Shown here piece by piece: positions 12,028 through 23,942 of a stretch of 64,000 bases of DNA. This DNA is from Polydactylus sextarius (taxonomy: Eukaryota; Chordata; Actinopteri; Polynemidae). A model generated the notes under the pieces. That model worked only from the letters and a program-made list of their open reading frames with translations, did no database searches and had not been told where the DNA came from. Within the stretch, counting starts at the first letter, position 1; each line of letters starts with the position of its first letter. The translations under genes were made by a program, and so were the position numbers. The stretch spans positions 17,220,679 through 17,284,678 of the forward strand of contig CM028923.1 of assembly GCA_016801845.1 (NCBI GenBank), given 5' to 3'.

Positions 12028-13181
12028 AACAATTCAGTTCCTTTTTTTGTTATTATTAAATCATTTTCTGTCTTTTCTTACTCAATCTTGTTTCTTTTTT
12101 TGTTACGTAACAGTCGATTACTCAATCCCTAGACTCTTTTTCTCTGCTGTGAGGCAACTAATGAACTGCAGTCCTTCAAACCATCAATTCTGACAATTGA
12201 ACATGACAACACACAGTAGCACAGGGGACAGTCACACAAGCTGCAGCAGGTCTCTGGCCATTTCTCAAAGTGGAGGAAGCTGCTTAAAAGTGCTTTTACA
12301 TCGAGTCTCACCAAGCGATGTTCCAGTGTCAAGGATGCTTTAAAATTTCACCGAGGACCGAGTCCTTGATTGATGGGTTTTTGAGGCTGCACTGATGTAT
12401 CCTTGATATCATTAAAATACTAACAATCCTCTGGAAGTGGAGCAGCAGCAATACTCATCTAAATATAAGAACTTTATTTATTTTATGCTTAACTGATGTA
12501 AATTTAACAACGAACATGAACATACATTGTTAATAAATTACTTGTTTGCGGTCGTTTATGTCGCAGTTATGATCGCGTCGCTATTATTGATGTTTACAAT
12601 TTACAGTTTACAGTTTGATAGTCCATACGTTCATTATCTTACTCGGTCGTACCAGGATTAATGGTTTATCAACTGTGTGTGACTTTACACATATGAATTT
12701 TTATAAATGTTTTTAATTTTTGTAGGGATGACATGTACTTCCACACTTACTGGTCTGTTCCAATTATACATGATATCAAGATCTTACACAACATATATCC
12801 CTCCAAGCCCTGCCCCATCTGAATCTGCTACCAGCTTATGCCAGGCTAGAGATGCCTATCAGTGATCTGAGAGTGGAACAGTGACTTTGTTATCAGCTTA
12901 TTACTTGTGGTTGTTGGTCACTGAAGCACTGCTGGGGCAATAAATCTGGGGATGGCCAGAGTCTGAATCCAGAATCATTACGTACATTTCATGTGTTCTT
13001 AAATACATTGTTCACATTTCCTTTATTTTCTTATTATATCTGCATAAAGAAAGTGAGAGATAAACATGTATGGTTTTTACAGCACTGCTGAAACAAAACA
13101 TGTGGGAGATGACTAACTTTTACACAGTACAGTGTGTCTTCAATAAAGTTCTATTACAGGAAAAAAAAAAAAAAAAAAAAA
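12028..13181 (+). other. intergenic, with a possible retroposed 3' end
   Basis: No gene is seen. AATAAA at 13142-13147 is followed 13 bases later by 21 consecutive A (13161-13181), the signature of a reverse-transcribed polyadenylated RNA. The upstream sequence (about 12700-13140) has no recognisable coding content, so the source transcript is unknown. Confidence 0.4.
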
Positions 13182-13672
13182 CAATTGTACATGGCCGGTC
13201 GGACATGAGGCAAAACATCATCAAGTAGAACAGAAGTTACAGACATTTATAGCAACAGAACACAATGCCAATACTCTGAAATGTGTTTATAGATGACTTT
13301 GGTTGCATTTAAGTTCAGTTTTATCTGAAAGGAGCGATGTTTAAACAGACTAGTTTAACAGATAAAAGGAACATCACAACACATCACAGGGAACAGAGAC
13401 TCTACTTCCTTTGCGGGGCCATTAAAGTGAAACAGAACGATCAAAACACTTATTCTCTTTTTATTTTATCTATTTATTTATTTATTTGACAGACCATGGA
13501 AAACTTAACTTTATGAACAAACCAAAGGTGGAATATTACAAGTGGGATTTGAGAATGTTCACAGAAGTAAAATAATAAAAGAAAATAAGAAAATTACAAT
13601 CATTTTTTTTACTCAGCTATACTAACATACATCACATTAACATACATATTGGATTAAAAAAATATATTTCTA

Positions 13673-13861
13673 TGTGTCTGTCATGTCAAGTGATAAAAAA
13701 AAATATCACATTTGAATAAAGGCAAAAACAGCATGTGTCTGTCATGTCTGTCAAGTGATAAAAAAAATATCACATTTGAATAAAGGCAAAAACAGCATGT
13801 GTCTGTCATGTCTGTCAAGTGATAAAAAAAATATCACATTTGAATAAAGGCAAAAACAGCA
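13673..13861 (+). repeat. tandem triplication of a 64-65 bp unit
   Basis: The anchor AAGTGATAAA recurs at 13688, 13753 and 13817. Each unit contains GTGATA and TATCAC around an A run (a short hairpin), then TTGAATAAAGGC, which includes AATAAA. The three copies are nearly identical, so the array is young. The first copy lacks one TGTC step. Confidence 0.9.
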
Positions 13862-14249
13862 TTAGAATTGGGCAGATGAAGTGAACCTAGAGGTCAATGA
13901 CCCTGTAACGATCAGACCTGTAAAAACACTGTTAAGCACAGAACAGACAGGAAGACTCAACAGCAGCTGCAGCCCCTGGTGTTGTTTTATATGAGATGAT
14001 TTGAAACGCTTGGTGTGTCACTGAGACCGTTCAGAGATCAGTGACACACCAACTGTCTGTGGTTTTATGTTAGTTGCAAACTTGATCGAGGCTTTCCGAA
14101 AGTGAAAGAGTCGTTTTCCAGAGAAGGAGTTGAGCAAGGATGTTGGACATGTTTGGACATGAACGTCCTCCTTTCTGATCCCAGTCCTGGACCGGGTCTC
14201 GGTTACATCGAGGCACTGTAGTGAAATGCTGGAATTTTCCACTTGAGTT

Positions 14250-14485
14250 CCCGGAACAGAGTCTGTTCACCTCATCCTTCCGGCTCCTAATCTCTTACCG
14301 TAAAATCCCGCTCCTCCTCCTCCTCCTGCTCCCCCACAAGCCCCCCTCCGCCTCCTCGGTTCTTCCGGTCCCTCCCTGCTCTCTTATTCTGCAGCGGAGC
14401 GTCTCGGGACACGGAGCTTGAACGAGAACCTGTTGTTTTCATTTTTTTTTAAATTGTCCCTGGTTGTCATTCTTCAAGATCCATC
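14250..14485 (+). promoter_or_regulatory. tspan8: 5'UTR and GC-rich promoter of the second tetraspanin
   Basis: A pyrimidine-rich, CpG-containing stretch (about 14270-14420) with CCTCCTCCTCC and CTCCGCCTCC repeats precedes the ATG at 14486. No TATA box is evident, unlike the upstream copy, so the two genes may be regulated differently. Confidence 0.4.
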
Positions 14486-17400
14486 ATGACTCAGGTCAAC
14501 ACTTGCCTCAAACGGGTCTTCACCATCTTCAACATTTTCTTCGCGGTGAGTTGGAAAAAAAAAAAAAAAAAAAGGAAATAAAAACAAATAAACAACAAGA
14601 GCTTAGACGTTAAAATGGCTCCCGGCGACAGGTACACTGATCAAACTGCGCAATTTGCGCTGCTTCCACTTGGAAATGTTGATATAACTGATAATAACAT
14701 TAATATCAGCGGCTTGAAACGTGTCTACTCGTGACTTTAGGTTTAAACTGCGAAATTCTACATAAAATGCGACTTTTATTATTTTTTTTTTTTATTTATA
14801 TAATTATCAATAGTTTGATCAGTTTTCCAAATAAAACGACCAAGTATTCCCACGTTTTAAAACAGTGTAAATGAAAATGGAAACACTTGACAAATAATCG
14901 AGAAAACAAGCAGTGTTTTTTAACCTGTAATTCTAAACATCTAAGCTATTTCCTCTGAGCAGGTTAAGGATGTTGTGACTAAATGTTTCGTCATCGACGA
15001 CAAGGAATGTTTTTACCTAATATGTAAATTTAAAACCAGAAGAACCTGAGTTTATCACGGTGCGGGTCACAGCCACAGGGCGAGTTGAGTTCAGCGGCGC
15101 AACGTTTTCATATGTTTTACCACAATTTTTTTTTAAACAACTTTTCCCCTGTTTGGGGCATGTTTCGGTGTGTTGAAGCAGTTATAATGACTCAGAGACC
15201 ACTTGTAAATGTGCTGTTTTCCTCTTCATCTCAGCGGAGGATGTGAAAAGAGAAGTGATTATGTGCACGTGCGTGGATCAGGATTATTTAATGTTCCACT
15301 TCTCGCTTGTGTGGCGTGAGGTTGAAGTCATGCATCAGATCGTGGACTCACCTTGCTCACAGTTGAACTGTAAAATGGCTGCAGGTAAATTTCCTGCCGA
15401 TGAAATGGTTTTTTTATGGATCAACAGCAAAACCACATCTGATTGCTGTGGTTTTTCTGTCTTTACAAAACAGGAAACAGAAGCAACATCCCTGACGGTT
15501 TCCTTTTTTTTTATTATTATTTTTTTGTTTTTTTTTAGGTCATACCTTCACAATCGTATTATGAATCATGTTTACCAGGTCATGAATCCACAGTTTCACT
15601 TCTGTTGTGTAACTTAAGCTTTAAAGCACAAACAGGTTTTTCTGGTTTTCGACCCAAGCGTTAATCGCAGACTCGCTCTTCATAACTGACAAAATCTAAT
15701 AAGACATACATTTGTTTAGGCTATTGAATGGGACATTTTACACTGTGAAACTAACTGGCCAGTTTGGACCAGCTCTGCAGCTGCTCATCCTAATCAGTTT
15801 TCTTTAACAGGCCAAAGGATGCGTTCAGGGTCATTCTTGGGAGGATACCTCACACACAATAAAGACATCTGTTCCAGCGTTCTTTATTAAAAAATTTCCA
15901 CCGCAATACGATCTGTTAACGTGCATCAGGAGCAGGTCCTCCTCCACAGACTCCACCGTGTAGCGCTGCCATGTGTCTACAGTGACTCGCAGTAGACAAA
16001 CACGACTCCTGTGCGTTTTTGTCACATGAAGTTCAGCTCAGTTTCTTCTGCAGAGTAGGAAGTAATGTTTTGAGGAGTGTCATGTCTGTTGCTTTTGCAT
16101 TTCTACCTGGTTCATGATGAAAGACAATAGTTCAAAGCTAATTTCTGATATGCGATTTTAGTAAGTAAGTAATTTGATTCATAGTTTTGAATGTGTTTTC
16201 TAAGACTATTCATATTTTTTATTTTTAATTAATATCTAATACTCACTATCTAATTTGGTTGAGTTCAGATTTATTGATCTTTGGAGAAAACCGACAGGTA
16301 GTGATTTTAGTTTGATTAAGGACTTTTACTTTGGCGGGGTGAATCGAATTCAGTATTTTTGTTTCATTTTAGATCGTCGGCGGCGTCATCATCGCGCTCG
16401 CTCTGCTGTCACAGACCTTCACGGACGCCCATGGAGGACAAGAGGTAAGAGCAAACACTTGTTCATTAAAAACCCCAAAACGAATAGAGAAAGACAGAAA
16501 CATGAAGGAAGTGACACTGTGGCTCGTCTCCTCTGCCTCTAGATGGAAGGTCGCACCACCGGCCTCATCTCCCTTTACGTGTTCGGCTTCATCACGGTGA
16601 CCATCGCCATCCTGGGAGCATATGGAGCGCACAAGGAGAGCAAAGTGTGCCTGATTATCGTGAGTACAACACACACTCAGAATAAGAGGATGTGGTGACA
16701 GGTCTGTATGTCCCCATTGTGGGGTAGTAAGTTTATTATGACTCACAGTTCTTCTGTATGTAAACAACAGAGATGTAGACAGTGAGGTTTGTGGCTAATG
16801 AGGTATCGATGCTCTTGTTAAATTTAACTGCCTCCTGTGACCACACGTCCCTGGTAGCTTTTCTTATGTATTTCTGCAGCATTCAATTTAGCGTTGCAAT
16901 GTGGTTTTTATTATTATTGGATCGAGATGGCTCCTGTTTAGACGTTTAGTAGCTGTGATGTTGCAGGACGCATCCTCACTTCCTGTTTTTGTCCACAGTT
17001 CCTGGTGTGCATGGTGGTCGGCAGCCTGCTGATGCTCAGGGTTGGAATTCCCATTGCCGCCATCCGACCTCAGGTAAACACTGCCCCTGACTCACTGACG
17101 CCGAGAAACTACCAAACCAGCCTGTGTCACAGTTGGAGGAGGGAGAGGGACTAGTGTTGTCATCATGCTAAAATTTCAAGATGTGGAGCAAAGATGTTTT
17201 TAATAAAAACTGGAGCAACTTAAGTTGTATGTAATACTTTTCAGAGGGGCTTTGACCAAGTTACTTCTCAAATGTCATCCATCATAGACTAGTCACTGTT
17301 CCTTCTAAGTAACTCATTATATTGAATTAGTTCTGAGTTACTCTCATAGCTGCTAGCCACTACCTGAATGATGTTTGGCTTGGCCAGCTGGCACAATGCT

Positions 17401-19411
17401 AACTCAGGCTAGAGCCTCAATCGCGTATGGTAGCCTAGATAAACGAAATATCACTTTGCACACTTTTACTTTAGAGACTGTGTATTCATGCACTCAGAAG
17501 CTGCCGATGTATCGACGCTGTTGCAGATTAGTATCTAATTCGATCATAACTTTTTAGCATCTGAAAATTGATTTATTTTTTTTTTTTGACGGGGCGAAAC
17601 GATGATGTTTAAAAATAGATCAGACGTATTCATGGAGTGAGTCTCTAACTTGATGCAGATTTACTTTCTTAACGTGTTCGTTTCTATCTTTGTGTTTTGT
17701 AGCTGAGCGGCATCATGGAGGAGAGGTTTCGTGCATTTTTGCCTCTGGACCAAGCTGCACCACGTGTGAAGGAAATGGCTGAAATGCTGCAGACAGAGGT
17801 GACACGCACACACATGCTTGACTTAACATTCTGCTGTTGTGAAGAAGTAATGGACAGAATCAATGCTGCAGATTTCAGCACAGTACGAACAGTTTGATTT
17901 CATCAAGTTTACACCTGAACATGGAGGAAATGTCCCGGACGCTCTGAGAGAAACAAGACCCACAGGCGAGGGTTAATGATCACACTAGTCGTGATCGTCA
18001 GAGGAATAAGTTGAGTTTGAAACACTTTCAGAGCAGATGTTGCTGAAGCTCAGCCTGGTTTAAATGTTGTGAACGTGATCCAGAAATCTGCATTTTTAGC
18101 AGCACTTCACAACCACGACATGCAGATCAGGTTCAGGTGCGTTCAGTCATTAGAATTAAAAGATTCAGCACATCACCTTCTCAGATTAAAAATATCTTAC
18201 AGAATATATTTTACAGAAAAGGAAATCTGGTGAGAGGAGATGATTCAGAGCTGAGAGATCCTGTCAGACCTGCTCGCCCACACAACTCTGCAACACAACA
18301 ACACGACATCACAACACCAGTATTGACTTACAGTTTTACCTGAGCTCTCACCTGCCATGCGAGCAATAAAGTAATAAATGCAAAGTGCTGCTGGTGGAGG
18401 AGACGCATTGTGGCCTCCATGTTGTGTTGTCTCAGGCTCCAGCTCGGACCATTTAACTGAACAAACTAAATGTCATCTCAGCGACGGGAGATTCCCCATC
18501 GCTGCTGTTGTGGTATCTGTGGTCGAGCAGGTCAAGTCTCCTGCATGTTACCGCGCTCAGGCCGTTTTTTTCACCTCCCGTCTGTGTTGAGAAAGCTGAG
18601 CTTCGTCACTTCCTCTTTCACTGTCGGGTTGTTTTCTCATCTTAACCACAAAGTTTCACAATTTAGGATTTTTGTTTTTATTGCTGATGACGTCGTATAG
18701 AAGTAAAGGTCAAACCGAAACAAATAATGGAATATTCAAATAAATGGAAATACTGTGACTGTGGCTGCTCTGGTGGAAACAGCAGTATCTTTTTTTATAA
18801 TTTATTTTTATATCATATTATATTTTATATCACAGAAAGAAAAACGGTTTTTGCTCAGAGAGGGGGAAAAAAAGTCTTGTCATTTTAATCATTTTTGATC
18901 AAAGACAAAAAGTTTGAGCTGCAGGATTAAAAAGATACGTTCAATTAGAAAAGCAGTGACAGGTTTATTGACGTTGGCACAACAAGATTTATTGATAGAT
19001 AGGTTATAGATTTATTGTTTTAAGTTGATGTGAAGCTTCTGATACTTGATTCGTTGTCACAAATGAGACAAAGACGTTTCGCGACGTCAGCTGCAGGAGG
19101 AGTGGGAACTGAAGTTCAGTTTCACATTGAATCACGAAAAAGCAGAAGCCATCGATCCCTCTGTGTTTCTCAGGAGTCTGAGTCAGATGTAACCGTAGTT
19201 TAATATATGTTGACCTTTGTCTTGGCTGTTGTCACTTCCTGTTTTCATCTGTTATCACTGACCCTCCTGTTTCCTGTTTCTTCTTCTTCTAGCTGCACTG
19301 CTGCGGTCTCTTCAGTTACCATGACTGGGGCAACGACATCCCCAACTCATGTGAGTGCAGCCCTATGGAGCGTGAGGAGGAGGGCAAGTGTCATACACTG
19401 GGATACAGAGT

Positions 19412-19448
<37 letters not shown>

Positions 19449-20287
19449 CTGGTTTCCATAACTTCAGGGAACATTTCATTGACTTGTATTTATTCCCTGG
19501 AGACTTTTCTGGAAACACTAGAGATCTCAGTTGTTGCTACCACTTGTCTAACCTTAATCTAAACCTGACCCTAACCTTAACCAAACCTTCAGTCCTTCAG
19601 TCATGTCTTTACCTTCTTTTTTTTTGTTTTTACATAATGGGGAACTGCTTTTTGTCCCCATAAGGGAGACAGGTCCCCATAAAGTGAGAATGTAAACAGA
19701 TTTAAGTCCCCACAATGTAAGGAATACCTAGACCACACACACACACACGCCTTCACTGCCATGTTTCAGATGCTAATGTCGGGTTTTCTCGTCTCAGGGC
19801 TTCATGATGGAGAAGAAGACCATCTACAATCAGGTGAGTGTCTCAGCGTTGTGAGGACGAGACGATCCCTCAGCCGCTGATTCAAACTAAACTTTTCTTC
19901 TCGTCTCTCGTCACCCTCAGACCTGCTTCCCCATCCTCAATCATTACCTCCTGATGCTTTCTGACATCGTGATCGGAGTCTTCCTCTCTCTGGCCGTGCT
20001 GGCGGTGAGTAGCAAATACTTTTGTTTACAGCAACATCACACCTGAAGTCAAGAATCTTTTCTGTATGAAACAGGTTTTAAACCTTTTTGTTTTGAGAAT
20101 TGATTGACCTTTAAAACCTCCGCGTGTGTTTCTGCTCCAGCTGCTCGGTATGATCCTGTCGTCCATCATCATCCATCAGCTGCGTCGCAAAAACAACCCC
20201 GCCCTCCTCATGACGGTGACGGTGCCAACCATCTTCACCACACCACCGCCCAAATACCAGGAGCTGCACAACCCTCCGGGTTATTAG
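14486..20287 (+). CDS. tspan8: tetraspanin-8
   Basis: Nine coding exons: 14486-14545, 16373-16444, 16543-16659, 16999-17073, 17703-17798, 19293-19409, 19798-19833, 19921-20004, 20141-20287. All introns are phase 0 and the protein is 267 aa. Four membrane segments lie at roughly 13-35, 55-75, 80-100 and 203-233. The large loop has CCG at 143-145, then DWGN, C160-x-C162, C173 and C193. This matches human TSPAN8, which also has CCG, DWGN, a CxC pair and an (I/V)Y-x-x-TC end. N190-Q-T is a likely N-glycosylation site. The tail has PPPKYQEL, giving a YxxPhi endocytic signal at 258-261. TSPAN8 is a surface and exosome tetraspanin that partners integrins and adhesion molecules. The ATG context is ATCATGA. 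Exon 5 (SGIMEERFRAFLPLD) and exon 6 closely resemble those of the upstream copy, showing tandem duplication. Family certain; the one-to-one orthologue label is likely, supported by proximity to lgr5. Confidence 0.88.
19410..19750 (+). repeat. GTCCCCA/CTAACC interspersed repeat between CA microsatellites
   Basis: In intron 6 of tspan8, starting at the splice donor. A CA tract (about 19416-19446) leads into TCTGGTTTCCATAACTTCAG, then CTAACC-type units, then GACAGGTCCCCATAA and AAGTCCCCACAA, and closes in another CA tract near 19735. It is close to the copy at 48471-48760 in lgr5 intron 1. The tspan8 copy has an extra segment at about 19590-19650. Confidence 0.8.
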
Positions 20288-20477
20288 AGAGAAGCAGTGG
20301 CACCGCTGAGCTGCTCGATTGCTTTTCTTGAATCTTTGTGCCTTAAAATCTCTGGAACACCTCTGGCTTTAATTTTCTAAAAAAAAAAACACAAAAAAAA
20401 ACAAAAAAAAAAAAAAGCTGCTTTAAAATGTCTTAGAATTAAGATTCATAATCTGCTGTGTGTGTTCATGCATTGGA

Positions 20478-20487
20478 GTCACGTGAC
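20478..20487. promoter_or_regulatory. perfect CLEAR/USF-type E-box palindrome
   Basis: GTCACGTGAC lies in the tspan8 3'UTR. This is the consensus bound by TFEB/MITF and USF bHLH-ZIP factors. Function at this site is not shown. Confidence 0.5.
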
Positions 20488-21041
20488 AAAGAGGAAATAA
20501 CAAAGTGAAGCTTTTTCTAGGTCAGAACGGCTGCATCTTACCTTTAAAACCACTAAACGGATGCAAAAATTAAAAAAAAAAAAATATTTTCAAGCTAAAC
20601 CCAAAGTGCCACTTTTACCCTGAAAGAAGCACTGAAACAAACCTGAGCTGCTGCAGCAGGTTTTTGTTTTAGAAAATTATTTTTGATGGTTGGGGCAAAG
20701 ACATTTGAAAACTTTTACTTTTTCTTCCCTGAACTGTTGGGACTTAACACACCGCCATGTCACGACTGCAAAATGCATCACTTCACTTTTTTATTTTTAT
20801 AAACTATAGTTTTTATATTCTATGTTTTGTCAGTGAATACGAGTCTGGGTCTTTTCTTTGTTAATTTACGTCAGATACAAGAAAAAAAAAAACCTTAAGT
20901 TTTAAAGGTGAATGGTGAAACCTTAAGCTTAAAAATTTAAAGAAAGCCACTTTAAAGATTAGAAATAAAACGGGAAAACGTTTATTGCAACCTTTTTTCT
21001 TTGTATCACGTTTTAATTCTTCTGCTGTGAACTGATCAGAA

Positions 21042-21047
21042 AATAAA
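21042..21047 (+). terminator. tspan8: polyadenylation signal of tspan8
   Basis: AATAAA about 755 bp after the TAG stop at 20285-20287. The 3'UTR before it contains A-rich runs near 20380-20415 and 20570-20585. Confidence 0.5.
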
Positions 21048-21390
21048 AATTAAACTGAAACTAGATGCCAACTGTGTGTCTGAATGTGACGAGCCACAGA
21101 AAACTTCACCCTCTTGAGGTTGAAATGAGTATTACAACACAAACCCTGAGAAAAACAGGTCAGTTGCTGTTTTCAAAGATCATGAAACAAAACCGCCAGA
21201 GCTTCAACTAACTTGTCTGATAACAAGTCAAACCTGTTACCAAGATTTACAGCGGCTCTTCAGTGTTGATAATGAAGGTGACTGCGCCCTCTGGTGGACA
21301 ATAGAATAGAACTGCAGCTAAACTACCAAACACAGGTAGATTCATTTTTCATGGCTCACAGTTTCCATTGAAAGCTAAATTTATCAAACA

Positions 21391-21893
21391 CTGTGATGTA
21401 ATATATACACAATAAAATGTTGGTTGGATGTGTAATGCCTTAGAGGCTTCTTAAAAACCTCTCAGAAATATATTTTATATTTTTAACGAGTTTTCACCTA
21501 TTTGTCATCTTTTCAGGCTTGATTCATTACTGATTCACTGACTAACTGATTCATTACTGATTATGATCACTTTCATTATGTAATGCAAGCACTTGACACT
21601 GATTGGCTCCTTCACTGTCACTCAAATGAATGGAACTTCAGAACACGGGCAGACCATCTTTTTACAGCTAATCACCTTTGAAGGAGAGGGAATGGAGTCA
21701 GAGTGGGGGCAGTGAGATACATTTGACGTCACAAACAAGCATTTTTGAAATTGAGCCATTTTCTAGCGACATTTTTAAAAGAGGAATTTCTATGAAAAGG
21801 CTCAGATTTTCTAGCACTTTTCACATGTTCCTGAATGTGGGTGGAACCGTTCTTCAACAAAGACCAGGTGACAACTCTTTCTAATTCTGTCAC
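21391..21893 (+). mobile_element. MITE-like repeat, copy A
   Basis: Nearly identical to 29051-29409, sharing GGTTGGATGTGTAA, CCATCTTTTTACAGCTAATC, GGGGGCAGTGAGATACATTT and CACATGTTCCTGAATGTGGG. Copy A carries about 140 bp (around 21450-21590) absent from copy B. Its right side ends TCACCTTTAA, the inverse of the TTAAAGGTGA that begins copy B. No coding capacity. Confidence 0.75.
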
Positions 21894-22032
21894 CTTTAAA
21901 TATAACTATTAATATATTTACTGCGTCATGCAGTTTTAGACCATGATTTTCATCATGTCTATAAAACCTTCTGGCTTTATGTTGGCTTCAGATTCAGACT
22001 CCAGATGTTCATCTAAATGTACAAGAATTTTG

Positions 22033-22062
<30 letters not shown>

Positions 22063-22063
<1 letters not shown>

Positions 22064-22461
22064 CCCAAAGCTGACAAACAGCTCCTGGCTAACCGGCTGG
22101 ACATAGTGGTGGTGGACAAAGTGCAGAAGAAGGCAGTGGTGATAGATGTGACGATACCAGCTGACGCCAACATCAGAAAGAAGGAACATTAAAAGGTTGA
22201 AAAGTACCAAGGGTTGAAAGAACAGCTGGAACAGATGTGGAAGGTCAAGACGAGCGTGGTCCCAGTGGTAGTAGGAGCACTCGGGGCAGTGACCCCCAAA
22301 CTGGGAGAGTGGCTCCAACAGATCCCAGGAACAACATCTGAAGCCTCAGTCCAGAAGAGCACAGTCCTAGGAACAGCTAAGATACTGTGCAGAATCCTCA
22401 AACTCCCAGTCCCATATTCGTCAACAAATCACACAAAAACAAAGATCATCACTTCCTACTG
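22063..22461 (+). pseudogene. C-terminal fragment of a non-LTR retrotransposon polyprotein, one stop
   Basis: Downstream of an (AT)n run (about 22039-22062) an open frame reads LDIVVVDKVQKKAVVIDVTI, IPADANIRKKEH, then an in-frame TAA at 22190-22192, and resumes VEKYQGLKEQLEQMWKVKTS, VVPVVVGALGAVTPKLGEWL, ending at 22461. The hydrophobic VVIDV with following P and IRKKE, and the VVPVVVGALG core, resemble the C-terminal restriction-like endonuclease region of R4/Dong/Rex6-type elements. That clade is assigned from memory. The 5' truncation and the stop make it a dead copy. It lies between tspan8 and rab21 and has no host function that I can infer. Confidence 0.7.
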
Positions 22462-23376
22462 AAGATGTAAAACTTGGGACAATGGACTATTTTCAGCAGC
22501 GGAAGCATTCACGTCTACTGTTCATATGTGCTCCTAACATCCAGTGGAAACACTGCCCTCTTCTGATGCTAATGCTAACATAACAGCTGGATTCCAGTTA
22601 CAGATCCAGATATTCAGAACTTACCTGCTGGTTCCACTGCTGCTCTCAACTTGTTCTGTCTCTATAGAAATCATAAGGTGCAGCCATGTTTAGCTCCACC
22701 TCCATTTGTGATTTAGTGATTTTTACACAAAGTGAAAGTGTGAATTACAGACGTGTGTGTCATTAAATCGTTCATCTTTTTTTTTTTTTAAATAAAAAAA
22801 GATATTTTCCCGAAACATCAGCATATTCTTCTGATTTCACAAACAACAGGACACAACATTGTTTGAATTCCTTCTTCCACGCACCCTATGTTTTTCCTCA
22901 CATGCGACAGAATGTTAGAAACAGTGACCAAACAGATCCAGGATCAGATATCTTCCATCAGGAATTTAAACATAGTAAACAATCTACTTGTTTCTTATTT
23001 GTTTGTTATTCTCACCAAGCTTTAAACAGAAAAGTCAAACACGCAGGTTTTGATTCTTCTATTCGTTGAGTCAAAATGTTTGTTGTTGATTTTTCAAAAC
23101 AGGAAGTGCCAACATGGGTGGAACCAGCTGCATCATGGATAAAACCTGAGATAAAACTACTGACACATTGTTCCAGATTCACCCCTTTTTTAAAAAAAAA
23201 AGCAAAATTCACTTTTTATTAATTTTTTCAATTAAATAAATATCACAAGTAGAGATCCTCCAGAACACCAGAATTTTTTTTTTTTTTTTTGTCCCTTTCA
23301 GTCAGTCAGATGACCCCTTTGTTTGTTTGTTTTCAACATCCCACATTAAAAGCCATTTCTTTTGAGTGTGGGGTCA

Positions 23377-23392
23377 CGCGTCACGTGACGCG
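23377..23392. promoter_or_regulatory. 16-bp perfect palindrome centred on CACGTG
   Basis: CGCGTCACGTGACGCG contains a second copy of GTCACGTGAC, 2.9 kb from the one at 20478. The four CpGs make it conspicuous in AT-rich surroundings. It could bind TFEB/MITF/USF factors. Confidence 0.5.
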
Positions 23393-23874
23393 CCATGTCT
23401 CATTAATAATCTATAACAGTCACATCTGTTGATATTCAGTCAGAATGACAACAACATTTACTTTGGTACGTTGTTTTTATTCAGCCAGGAACGCGATAAT
23501 AACAGCTAATTCATGAAATATGGTCAAAAGTAAAAACGAATCATTAAATTAGTCGAATAACTGAAACACACTTGGTAGATGAATGATGTAAGAGCGATCG
23601 ATGTTAATAAATGTTGTTTCAGGTTTTCTGACTTTATTACAAACATGAAACACATGTGGATCATCAGCTGCTCCACCTGAACAGGAAGATCTGTTGTTAT
23701 TTCACTCAAACACAAACTAAAGCTGTTGTTTTTTTTTTTCCACTTGTAGTTTCATGTCAAACTTCCATTAGTTTGTTGCTTATTAGTTTTGAATGTGGAT
23801 ATGATTTTCTTTCAGTATTGAAGCTTAAGCTGATTTTCTCCCTGTGGTTTTTCTGCAGCTCAGACTGAACTCTG

Positions 23875-23942
23875 GGCCTGTGGTTCGTCGTCTACGTCGT
23901 CATCTGTGTGCGCCCCACCTACTGGAAGCTGATTGGCTGGCT
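23875..23942 (-). pseudogene. decayed duplicate of the rab21 terminal exon
   Basis: This segment closely matches 24641-24702 inside the last rab21 exon, sharing GGCCTGTGGTTCGTCGTCTA and GGAAGCTGATTGGCTGGCT. It has small insertions relative to the true exon (GTCGTC and about 2 bp more) that shift the frame and bring a TGA. The CCSSG prenylation tail is not preserved. It lies about 670 bp beyond the real stop in the same orientation. It is best read as a local partial duplication that has decayed. A non-coding alternative 3' end exon is possible but not supported. Confidence 0.7.

Noticed and set aside
13673..13861. CRISPR-like regular repeat
   Set aside because: Units are contiguous 64-65 bp tandem copies with no unique spacers, in a vertebrate genome.
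15243..15617. 124-codon open frame in tspan8 intron 1
   Set aside because: Composition is intron-like (T runs, FFFIIIFLFFF), no family resemblance, and it is skipped by clear exon 1 to exon 2 continuity.
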